The position numbers were made by a program, and so were the translations under genes. 14,930 nucleotides of DNA from Fidelibacterota bacterium (GTDB lineage: Bacteria; Fidelibacterota; UBA2242; JAFGTP01). Positions 7,890 through 14,164 of this stretch are shown one piece after another. Every line of letters begins with the position of its first letter. Within the stretch, counting starts at the first letter, position 1. The stretch is from positions 1 to 14,930 of the forward strand of contig JAIPJV010000017.1 of assembly GCA_021734005.1 (NCBI GenBank), read 5' to 3'. Below the pieces are notes generated by a model, which was not told the DNA's origin, made no database searches, and saw only the letters and a program-made list of their open reading frames with translations.

Positions 7890-8021
7890 TTAGAGTTTAC
7901 TCCCCTGTTTTTTGAATTCATCAAGCCTTACTTGCATGTCAGAATACTGACTCACAGTGATTCGGTCAGAATCAGCATCATAAGTGGCTATTCCGGTGCA
8001 AGCTTTAATAGCAACCTCCAT
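7890..8021 (-). CDS. Unrecognised 43-residue protein
   Basis: I do not recognise this gene. The product is soluble and without membrane segments: a short N-terminal stretch (MEVAIKACTGIATYD), an Asp/Ser-rich middle, and a charged C-terminal helix ending KKQGSKL. There is one cysteine (Cys8). The ATG at 8021 is chosen because a strong GGGAGG Shine-Dalgarno lies 8 nt upstream. The frame stays open further upstream to a TTG at 8087, but that start has a weaker site. The stop codon is 3 nt before the rfbD start, and rfbD's own GGGGAG lies inside this gene, so the two are probably co-translated. The strong ribosome-binding site and tight spacing support a real gene. An alternative is a short translated leader that serves rfbD expression. 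Confidence 0.6.
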   Translation of the reverse strand: MEVAIKACTGIATYDADSDRITVSQYSDMQVRLDEFKKQGSKL

Positions 8022-8029
8022 TTTAAATT

Positions 8030-8035
8030 CCTCCC
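8030..8035 (-). promoter_or_regulatory. Shine-Dalgarno site of the 43-codon gene
   Basis: GGGAGG on the minus strand stands 8 nt before the ATG at 8021. It is one of the strongest such sites in the window and decides the start in favour of the short form. Confidence 0.7.
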
Positions 8036-8151
8036 TTAGTTCCAAATTTTCGACATTTAATTTAACCGCCAGACTATAAATAGGCAAATTAATTCCCTAA
8101 AGATTATCGATTATAGCCCTTCTTAACGCTTTAGAAATTATTGGTAAACTT

Positions 8152-9159
8152 TTATTTCTCTTTATAGCGAGTTGTAAATGTTTTCACTACTATGTCCAGT
8201 TGCCGAAACAGATTTGTGACCCGGTGCCCGGGATAATAGATCAAATAATCGACAACAAAAGTACGATCTGTATGCTCATCATAAAAAGCATAGGAGGCAA
8301 AAGGGCCGCCCTTAGTCTGTTTTTTGTGAAACCAGAGACCGTACATTTTTAGAGCATCCCGGCCATTAAAAGTTGTATAATAAAAACCAAGCGCCGATGT
8401 ATCTGTTCCTACACTATCATACCAGGCTCCCATCTGATTTCTTTGTTCCAGAAGACCATCCATGCTCATCAAATCTGTATTAAAGCCCTTTTCCCAGTAA
8501 AATGATATCCAGCGAAAAGGGTTTTGGCGCCCCAGCCAGATAAAATTCTTTTTTTCCTCCAGAATTTTGTAATTATTAGGTACCCGGAATGTCCAGGCAT
8601 AATTCTTCCATATATGTCTGGTATCTCCTTTATTTTCATATTGTTTATAAATATAATCAGTTACTCTATCAATGTATTCTTTGTCTATCTTTGTATATAT
8701 CCAGTCCTTTTGCTCTTTAATATTTTCCCTAATCTGTTCAATATCAGAGCCGGCAATAATAATCATTACCTGATCCTTTGCAAAAGGGTCTTCCAGAGAA
8801 AAAATGTGTAAACTATCCTGAAGAACAAGCTGGTAATTTTTTTCCGGAAGAATTGCTTTTAGCATGTTTCTTTCCTGACCCTTTTCAGACGGATTTGCTA
8901 TCAGAATCACATTTTTATATTCTGAAAAGGTTTCAAACTTGCCAATGCCCTCCCATTGAGTGTAAAAGAACTCCTGAAAGGCCGGTGTCCGAATGCCATA
9001 ACTAAAACAATCATCAACAGTATTTTTTAAAGTATCCTGCATTTCTTCATTAGCCAGAACAATCACTTTATCAAAAGCGCCTTTAGCCGGGTCTTTAACG
9101 AATCCACAAGAATATAGGAGTAAAATCATCGCTAAAATTGCAAATAATATTTTTTTCAT
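8152..9159 (-). CDS. DUF4837-like lipoprotein of unknown function
   Basis: The 335-residue product starts with a lipoprotein signal: MKK, a hydrophobic core, then LLYSC with the lipidated cysteine at position 18. It should sit on the periplasmic side of a membrane. The mature part shows two similar-looking halves. The first (about 28-140) includes KVIVLANEEMQDTLKNTV and a predicted strand NVILIANPSEKG. The second (about 185-330) includes FRVPNNYKILEEKKNFIWLGR and a WISFYWEK strand. This layout and spacing resemble DUF4837, a family of lipoproteins found mainly in Bacteroidetes. The match is from memory and not from a search. The start has GGAG 7 nt upstream. The gene follows rnr by 13 nt and precedes a 130-nt gap. 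No function is known to me. Confidence 0.7.
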   Translation of the reverse strand: MKKILFAILAMILLLYSCGFVKDPAKGAFDKVIVLANEEMQDTLKNTVDDCFSYGIRTPAFQEFFYTQWEGIGKFETFSEYKNVILIANPSEKGQERNMLKAILPEKNYQLVLQDSLHIFSLEDPFAKDQVMIIIAGSDIEQIRENIKEQKDWIYTKIDKEYIDRVTDYIYKQYENKGDTRHIWKNYAWTFRVPNNYKILEEKKNFIWLGRQNPFRWISFYWEKGFNTDLMSMDGLLEQRNQMGAWYDSVGTDTSALGFYYTTFNGRDALKMYGLWFHKKQTKGGPFASYAFYDEHTDRTFVVDYLIYYPGHRVTNLFRQLDIVVKTFTTRYKEK

Positions 9160-9172
9160 ATTTTATCTCCAC

Positions 9173-11239
9173 TTATGAATTAATAAGCTCAAAATCTATT
9201 TCTCTATCACTAAGAGAAACTCTAACCACCTGAATTTCTACTATATCTCCAAGCCGGTAAGTCTTATTATTGTGTCTTCCCTTGAGTTGATGATTTTCTT
9301 CATCGTAAACATAATAATCATCATTCATTTTTCTCACCGGAACCATACCTTCTATTAAATAATCAGGGATTTCAACAAAAATACCTGCTTCAATTACACC
9401 CGTAATTACACCTTTATATTTTTGCCCGATTTTACTGGATATGAAACGAATTTGCTTTAATTTTGTGAATTCGCGCTCAGCCCCCATGGCATTGATTTCC
9501 CGCTTGGTCGCTTTTTTGGCAATTTTAGGGAGTTTTTCTCGATAATGGTTTAATAGTTTTTGATCGCATCCGCCATGATACTTCTTTAATAATCTGTGGA
9601 TAATTAAATCGGGATATCTCCGAATAGGTGACGTAAAATGGGTATAATGTTCGAAACCAAGGCCAAAATGGGACTTAGGTTCCTCTGTATATATTGCTTT
9701 CTCCATAGATCGTAAAGAGATCTGTTCAATAAATTGATGAAATGGGTAATCTTCAATTTTATTTAGAATTTCAGCCATATCACTGGTTTGAAAATTCTTG
9801 GGCATTTTTAAATTTATTCCTAATCTATTTAAAATATCGTACAATCCAATTATTTTTTCCCGGGAAGGTGACTCATGCACACGGTAGATAAAGGGTAGTT
9901 TTTCACTTTTTCTATGAACAGCAATACGTCTTGCTATACATTTATTGGCCAATAACATAAATTCTTCGATCATCCGATGAGTTTCCAACCTTTCGGAAGG
10001 TCTAACTTCATGAGGCATGCCCTGTTCATCCAATTCAAAAATAGGTTCAGGAATATCAAAATCAACACTACCGTACTTTTTTCTACGATTATGGAGTGTT
10101 TTTGCCAATTCATTCATATTTTGCAGTTTTTCATAAAATTGGCCTTCGCCTCTATCTATAATTTTCTGGGCTTCCTGATAAGAAAAGCGGTAATCAGATT
10201 TGATCAGACCAGGAGTGATTAAAAAATCAAGCACCCGACCGGTATTTGACAATTCAATTAAAACAGAAAAACTTAAGCGTTCCTGATTCGGAACCAGACT
10301 ACACAAATGGTTCGACAATTTTTCAGGTAACATAGGGACTACATTATCGCCAAGATATACACTAGTTCCTCTTTGCAAGGCTTCATTATCGACTGCACTC
10401 TTTTCTTTCACATAATGGGAAACGTCAGCAATATGCACACCCAAAAGCCAGTGTCCATCATCACTTTTATCCAGTGATACCCCATCATCAAAATCTTTGG
10501 CTGTCTCCGGATCAATGGTAAAAACCACCCTATCTCTAAAATCAAAGCGATCACCTGATAAGGAGTCAAGGTCAGGTAATTCCATCCCTGAAACCTCTTT
10601 TTGAACATCATCAGGAAATTCTTCCTCTAAGCCAAACATCTTCTTGACAATAATCAAATCATTGGCAGGGTCTTCTGGAGATCCCAAAACACTGGTTACT
10701 TTTGCCTGGGGATAATGGTCCGGATGACGCCAGATAATATCTTCCAGTTGAACCATTTTACCTTCTTCAAGTTCCTTTTCACCTTCCAATATATAAAAAA
10801 TAATTGGCGGAGCAGGTGATTCGGGAATGGCTACCCAACCATAGGGTTCTCTTTTGAGAATGCCAAAAACTGGCTCATTGGAACGGCTGGCTATTTTTAT
10901 GACTTTGCCCTCCGGTCTTTTGCCATAACTTTTTTTGTATTTTTTCACCCAAACCCGATCGTGGTGCAGGGCGGTCTCTGAATCAGAGGCGCCAATAAAA
11001 ATTTCCTCACCATCATCAGTATTAACAAAACTGAATCCTTTTGTAGAAAAAGAAATGATCCCTTGAACTTTTCTCTTTTCGGAAGGATAGCGATAACAGT
11101 TACCGCTCTTTTTTTCCAGCATCCCCTGTTTGGCCAGATTCCTTAGGATCTTCTTTAACTGACCATAATCGGATTTTGCTAAACCACTACGGCGGGATAT
11201 TTTCTTCTGTTTGAAATAAGTCCCGGCATTTTTCTTCAA
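9173..11239 (-). CDS. rnr: Ribonuclease R (RNase II/R family exoribonuclease)
   Basis: This is a processive 3'-5' exoribonuclease that degrades structured RNA. From the TTG at 11239 it is 688 residues long. Domains in order are a winged-helix segment (1-50), cold-shock-like OB domains (about 55-230), the RNB catalytic domain (about 232-560) and a C-terminal S1 domain (about 608-686, starting GQKYKGVITGVIEAGIFVEI). The metal-binding motif is present as TIDPETAKDFDDGVSL, with Asp243, Asp249, Asp251 and Asp252. SHFGLGFEHYTHFTSPIRRYPDLI is the other family hallmark. There is no long basic tail as in E. coli. The TTG is the only canonical in-frame start but has no Shine-Dalgarno and removes the first helix of the winged-helix domain, so the true protein probably begins upstream (see 11240-11302). 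Confidence 0.95.
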   Translation of the reverse strand: MKKNAGTYFKQKKISRRSGLAKSDYGQLKKILRNLAKQGMLEKKSGNCYRYPSEKRKVQGIISFSTKGFSFVNTDDGEEIFIGASDSETALHHDRVWVKKYKKSYGKRPEGKVIKIASRSNEPVFGILKREPYGWVAIPESPAPPIIFYILEGEKELEEGKMVQLEDIIWRHPDHYPQAKVTSVLGSPEDPANDLIIVKKMFGLEEEFPDDVQKEVSGMELPDLDSLSGDRFDFRDRVVFTIDPETAKDFDDGVSLDKSDDGHWLLGVHIADVSHYVKEKSAVDNEALQRGTSVYLGDNVVPMLPEKLSNHLCSLVPNQERLSFSVLIELSNTGRVLDFLITPGLIKSDYRFSYQEAQKIIDRGEGQFYEKLQNMNELAKTLHNRRKKYGSVDFDIPEPIFELDEQGMPHEVRPSERLETHRMIEEFMLLANKCIARRIAVHRKSEKLPFIYRVHESPSREKIIGLYDILNRLGINLKMPKNFQTSDMAEILNKIEDYPFHQFIEQISLRSMEKAIYTEEPKSHFGLGFEHYTHFTSPIRRYPDLIIHRLLKKYHGGCDQKLLNHYREKLPKIAKKATKREINAMGAEREFTKLKQIRFISSKIGQKYKGVITGVIEAGIFVEIPDYLIEGMVPVRKMNDDYYVYDEENHQLKGRHNNKTYRLGDIVEIQVVRVSLSDREIDFELINS

Positions 11240-11302
11240 GAACCGGATGGCTTTGTCTTTTATCTTATTTTTATTGTCTTTACTGATATCTACTTTCTTT
11301 AT
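11240..11302 (-). other. Probable N-terminal extension of RNase R, with AUA as candidate start
   Basis: The rnr frame is open for 21 more codons upstream of the TTG, back to a TAA at 11303-11305. It encodes KKVDISKDNKNKIKDKAIRF leading into LKKNAGTYF. This looks like a normal RNase R N-terminus and restores the first winged-helix helix. It contains no ATG, GTG, TTG or CTG. The first sense codon is ATA at 11300-11302, and AAGG at 11311-11314 stands exactly 8 nt before it. Non-canonical initiation at AUA, or an ATG-to-ATA mutation or sequencing error, would explain this. Confidence 0.55.
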
Positions 11303-11379
11303 TTATTCGACCTTAAAAACTAATTCAATGTTACTTCATTAACAAATTTAATTTCCAATAAATCCCAAAATAATATGAT

Positions 11380-11410
11380 TTTGATTTACTGGAAATTTTT
11401 CTTACCTTTA
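11380..11410 (+). promoter_or_regulatory. Weak promoter candidate for the PpiC lipoprotein gene
   Basis: TTTG at 11380-11383 and TACCTTTA at 11403-11410 are separated by 19 nt. This is close to the Bacteroidetes-type TTTG / TAnnTTTG arrangement, with one mismatch. Read as a sigma-70 promoter the elements are poor. The predicted start of transcription would be about 30 nt before the ATG. In AT-rich DNA such matches occur by chance. Confidence 0.25.
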
Positions 11411-11447
11411 GTCTCTTTGAAATTAATCATAATTAAAGGAGTATTGA

Positions 11448-12464
11448 ATGAAAAAATTAATTGCAGTTTTTGTTATGATCTCTTTATTGATTCTATCCTG
11501 TGGTAAAAAGCAAAAGACTGCTACAAAATTGAAGAAAGGAACCTCTGCCTATGAATTAGCATCTCAGGTGTCTAAAAAATTACCCGAATATAATCCTGAC
11601 AAAAATAAAGTTCTGGCAACCACTGACTATTTTAAATATACAACAGCCGATGTTTTTCAAAAATTTCAAGATTTAGCTGGAAAACAGACCAATATGTTGA
11701 CCCGCCTGGATACTGCCCGCCTTCAAATGCAGATGACTCAATTGGTAAAAAATCTGGTGGAAACTAAACTCCTGTCCACACTTGCTGATCAGCAGGGAGT
11801 TACTGTCGAACCCGCTGAAGTTGACAGCCTTCTTGCAATGCAATACCAAAGAGCAGGCGGCGAAGAACAGTTTAAAAATCGTCTCTCCCAGCAGGAAGTT
11901 GCTCTTGAAAATATTCGTCAGAGCATTAAGACCAGTCTCAAAATTCAGTCTTATATTGATGAGCAGGTAAAAAAAGATATCGCACCTTCCGAGGAAGATA
12001 TCATGAACTATTATAATGAAAATTACAAAGACGTGGAAACAGTTTATGCTCGTCATATTCTGATTCAACCTCAAAAAGGTCAAGAGGGTGAAGCAAAATC
12101 AAAAATTGAAGAAATTAAAGCTCAGCTTGACAGCGGTGCTGACTTTGCTACTCTAGCAAAAGAACATTCTCAGGGACCGAGCAGTAAAAAAGGTGGCGAT
12201 CTAGGAAGTTTTACTCACGGTGATATGGTACCACCTTTTGAAAAAGCAGCTTTTTCATTAGAGCCCGGTGAAATCAGTGAACCTGTCAAAACTCGCTTTG
12301 GCTACCATTTAATCAAAGTCTATGATAAAAATACCGAATCCAAACCTCTAGAAGAAGTAAAAAATCAGATCGTTCAACAGTTAGAGACAAAAAATAGACA
12401 GTCGGCTACTCGAGAATTTATCGACAAGAAAAAAGAGGAAGCCAATCTGGAATTAAAAATATAG
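11448..12464 (+). CDS. Peptidyl-prolyl cis-trans isomerase lipoprotein, PpiC/parvulin type (PrsA/SurA-like)
   Basis: The 338-residue product is a likely folding chaperone for exported proteins. The signal peptide ends in LLILSC with the lipidated cysteine at position 18, so the protein should be membrane-anchored in the periplasm. A helical SurA-N-like region spans about 55-190. The parvulin domain spans about 197-293: VYARHILIQ, FATLAKEHSQGPSSKKGGDLGSF, MVPPFEKAAFSLEPGEISEPV and FGYHLIKV. A charged C-terminal helix follows. The start has AAGGAG 6 nt upstream. It is the only plus-strand gene in the window, divergent from rnr and closed by a strong terminator, so it is probably monocistronic. 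Homologues are named PrsA, SurA or PpiC. The single parvulin domain and lipobox make it most PrsA-like. Confidence 0.93.
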   Translation: MKKLIAVFVMISLLILSCGKKQKTATKLKKGTSAYELASQVSKKLPEYNPDKNKVLATTDYFKYTTADVFQKFQDLAGKQTNMLTRLDTARLQMQMTQLVKNLVETKLLSTLADQQGVTVEPAEVDSLLAMQYQRAGGEEQFKNRLSQQEVALENIRQSIKTSLKIQSYIDEQVKKDIAPSEEDIMNYYNENYKDVETVYARHILIQPQKGQEGEAKSKIEEIKAQLDSGADFATLAKEHSQGPSSKKGGDLGSFTHGDMVPPFEKAAFSLEPGEISEPVKTRFGYHLIKVYDKNTESKPLEEVKNQIVQQLETKNRQSATREFIDKKKEEANLELKI

Positions 12465-12502
12465 TAGATTCCTAAATCAAAGCCAATAATTGAAGCATTA
12501 AT

Positions 12503-12538
12503 AAAAAAAGCTCGTTCCCTTCAGAACGAGCTTTTTTT
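12503..12538. terminator. Bidirectional intrinsic terminator
   Basis: AAAAAAAGCTCGTTC at 12503-12517 and its exact reverse complement at 12524-12538 form a 15-bp stem with a 6-nt loop (CCTTCA). The GC-containing part is flanked by A7 and T7, so a U-tract follows the hairpin in both directions. It lies between the convergent PpiC gene (plus) and OsmC gene (minus) and should end both transcripts. Confidence 0.93.
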
Positions 12539-12572
12539 ATTGCTAAAAATGAATTTGATTATTTACTGAATA

Positions 12573-12995
12573 TTATTCACTTTCCTCAATTTCTATTTTA
12601 TAAGTTAACTTTGCAGTTTCTTTCAACATAGCAGATACAGAACAATATTTATCCTGGGAAAGTGAGACGGCTTTATCTACTTTATCACTATCAATATTCT
12701 TACCTTTAAAGAAATAGACCATATCGATTTTTGTATAGACTTTGGGATGTTCATCAGCTCTTTCAGCGGAAATTTCAATTCTAAAATCATCAATATCAAC
12801 CCGCATCTTTTTTAATAATGAGAGCACATCCATTCCTGTACAACCACCTAGTGACATTAGTAGCATTTCCATAGGTTTGGTAGCTGCATCTGCACCACCA
12901 AACTTTTTAATCGAATCCATTACGACCCAGTGATTGGAATCAGCTTTGGCAAGCAGAGTAGCATCTTTGGCCTGCTGAACTATAACCTTTTTCAT
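12573..12995 (-). CDS. OsmC-family protein (peroxide-reductase fold)
   Basis: The 140-residue product has the OsmC/Ohr fold length. Members reduce organic or inorganic peroxides with a pair of cysteines. Both are present: Cys52 in LGGCTGMDVLSLL and Cys118 in DKYCSVSAML. The N-terminal WVVMDS and GGADAATKPMEML are typical of the OsmC (YhfA-like) branch more than of Ohr. The protein is cytoplasmic, with no signal peptide. The start codon overlaps the stop of the DUF1858 gene (ATGA), and a strong AAAAGGAGG lies 4 nt upstream. It is the last gene of the sigma-factor operon. Peroxide or disulfide stress is the likely context. The real substrate is unknown, and some members of this branch have no proven activity. 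Confidence 0.9.
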   Translation of the reverse strand: MKKVIVQQAKDATLLAKADSNHWVVMDSIKKFGGADAATKPMEMLLMSLGGCTGMDVLSLLKKMRVDIDDFRIEISAERADEHPKVYTKIDMVYFFKGKNIDSDKVDKAVSLSQDKYCSVSAMLKETAKLTYKIEIEESE

Positions 12996-13198
12996 TCTTC
13001 CTCCTTTTCAATCAGTTTATTAATATTATCAATGATCTCGTCCTGGTTGTCAAGGCTTTTTTCGTCCATCTGTTCACCTATAGTTCCCCAAACAGGTTCA
13101 CCACACTGAACACAAACAATTCCGTATTCACGCAATGGTTTAATTAAATTGGGATATTTTTCAACGATTTCTTCCAGGGGCATTTCTTTACCAATCAT
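12992..13198 (-). CDS. Small DUF1858-domain CxxC protein
   Basis: The 68-residue product fits the DUF1858 / hybrid-cluster-protein-associated redox domain: an N-terminal helix (MPLEEIVEKYPNLIKPLREYG), then C29-VQ-C32, then a variable loop and a C-terminal helix with DNINKLIEK. The family is thought to be redox-active through the CxxC pair, but no reaction is established. It is cytoplasmic. The gene is coupled to the OsmC gene by a 4-nt ATGA overlap and lies 81 nt after the anti-sigma gene. Its Shine-Dalgarno (AGAGGTG, 13203-13209) is buried in a long hairpin, suggesting regulated translation. A partner role with OsmC, for example as a thiol donor, is only inferred from the coupling. Confidence 0.8.
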   Translation of the reverse strand: MIGKEMPLEEIVEKYPNLIKPLREYGIVCVQCGEPVWGTIGEQMDEKSLDNQDEIIDNINKLIEKEEE

Positions 13199-13203
13199 AA
13201 TAC

Positions 13204-13251
13204 ACCTCTTTTAATAGTTTCATGCTTTAGATACTACTATAAAAAGGAGGT
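13204..13251 (-). promoter_or_regulatory. Hairpin that sequesters the Shine-Dalgarno of the DUF1858 gene
   Basis: In the minus-strand RNA, ACCUCC followed by a U-run and AUAGU (13251-13236) can pair with ACUAUUAAAAGAGGU (13218-13204). Counting pairs gives 5 bp at the loop, one U-U mismatch, 5 bp, one bulged C, then 4 bp, with a 17-nt loop. The GAGG core of the ribosome-binding site lies wholly inside the stem, and the ATG at 13198 is just outside. The CCUCC segment acts as a local anti-Shine-Dalgarno. No U-tract follows, so it is not a terminator. Control by temperature, a ligand, a protein or an upstream ribosome is possible. Confidence 0.6.
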
Positions 13252-13279
13252 TACAAAAAAAGGGATATTAATCAGAATC

Positions 13280-13522
13280 CTAATCCTGTTTAGGATTATC
13301 AAGATTGAGAGTTGCAAATAATTTTTTGGAGACTGAGTCTGGAGTTTCTTCGCATTCATCAGCCTTCTGATACAGTTTCACAGTATTTTTGATCTCGTCG
13401 ATATAGACCTCACATTGGGGACATTTATGGAGATGTTCTTGTAATTCCTTACAGGGTTCGGCATCCAGATCACAGCCCAGGTATTCGCATACTTTTTCGT
13501 ACATTTTCTTTTCTTTACTCAT
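13280..13522 (-). CDS. Zinc-type anti-sigma factor (zf-HC2 / ZAS), soluble
   Basis: The 80-residue product has the anti-sigma zinc-finger motif H30-xxx-C34-xx-C37 in EHLHKCPQCEVY, with Cys12 at the usual position of the fourth ligand. Two more cysteines (17, 24) and one near residue 57 could take part in redox chemistry. There is no membrane segment, so it is a cytoplasmic anti-sigma factor like RsrA or ChrR and not an envelope sensor. The start codon overlaps the sigma-factor stop (ATGA), the classic arrangement for a sigma/anti-sigma pair. It is expected to bind and hold the neighbouring sigma factor until a signal, perhaps thiol oxidation with loss of zinc, releases it. The signal itself is inferred. 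Confidence 0.82.
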   Translation of the reverse strand: MSKEKKMYEKVCEYLGCDLDAEPCKELQEHLHKCPQCEVYIDEIKNTVKLYQKADECEETPDSVSKKLFATLNLDNPKQD

Positions 13523-14103
13523 ACCATTAACTCTTCGGTTTTTAGATCTTCTAATTTTTCTTTTAGATAATTACGGGCCCGGAAAAGTCTGACTTTTGTA
13601 TTCGATTCAGTTAGATTAAGTATTTTGGCCGTTTCTCTGGTTGAAAGATTATGGAGGTCGCGCAGAATAAAAACAGTTTTGTATTTCGGCGGTAATTCAT
13701 CAAGAACTTCATTGAGAGTTTTGCGAAATTTATAATTGTTAACCTTTTCAAAATCAAACTCCATCTCTTCTTTAGTCTCTTTCTCATGAATTTTCTTAAA
13801 ATCGGGTTCATCAATAGGAATGTGGGGATATTTGCGGGGTTTGGATTTCAACTTTTTCAAAGCAATATTCGTTGCTATTCTGTACAACCAGGTATAAATC
13901 GAGGAATTACCTTTGAACTGGTGCACTTTTTCCACCAGTGTTAAAAAGGTCTCCTGCAACATGTCTTCAGCATCCTGTTCCTGTTTTAACATACTTAGGC
14001 CAAGATGATAAATACGATCGTGATACTCATTGACCAGTCTGGCCAGAGCATCCTTGTCGCCCTCCTGGGCTTTTTCGACAATTTTCTCTTCATTTTCCAT
14101 CAT
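13519..14103 (-). CDS. ECF-type RNA polymerase sigma factor
   Basis: This 194-residue sigma-70 family protein has the two-domain ECF layout. Region 2 spans about 22-90 and includes DAEDMLQETFLTLVEKV (44-60) and SSIYTWLYRIATNIALKKL (67-85). An acidic linker spans about 95-125. Region 4 spans about 128-184 and includes ELPPKYKTVFILRD and the helix-turn-helix LSTRETAKILNLTESNTKVRLFRAR. It should direct RNA polymerase to stress promoters, under control of the zinc anti-sigma factor encoded next. The ATG at 14103 has AAGGA 8 nt upstream; that site sits in the loop of a 6-bp inverted repeat (14105-14110 / 14119-14124). The gene heads the operon, 61 nt after the aldose epimerase gene. No clear ECF autoregulatory promoter was seen in that gap. 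Confidence 0.93.
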   Translation of the reverse strand: MMENEEKIVEKAQEGDKDALARLVNEYHDRIYHLGLSMLKQEQDAEDMLQETFLTLVEKVHQFKGNSSIYTWLYRIATNIALKKLKSKPRKYPHIPIDEPDFKKIHEKETKEEMEFDFEKVNNYKFRKTLNEVLDELPPKYKTVFILRDLHNLSTRETAKILNLTESNTKVRLFRARNYLKEKLEDLKTEELMV

Positions 14104-14164
14104 AGAATAATTCCTTACTTATTCATTATGAAGCAAATTAATCATTAATATTAAAAATTCAAAA

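Noticed and set aside
8022..8087. Longer 65-residue form of the small gene, starting at TTG 8087
   Set aside because: The ATG at 8021 has a far stronger Shine-Dalgarno (GGGAGG, 8 nt away), and the extra 22 residues show no recognisable pattern. Kept only as an alternative start.
13242..13252. Strong Shine-Dalgarno-like AAAAGGAGGTT on the plus strand
   Set aside because: No plus-strand start codon or open frame follows it. It is explained as the complement of the CCUCC arm of the minus-strand hairpin.
13255..13280. Possible intrinsic terminator after the anti-sigma gene (GGAT...ATCC followed by T7)
   Set aside because: The stem has only four contiguous pairs, too weak for a terminator. It may contribute at most slight attenuation.
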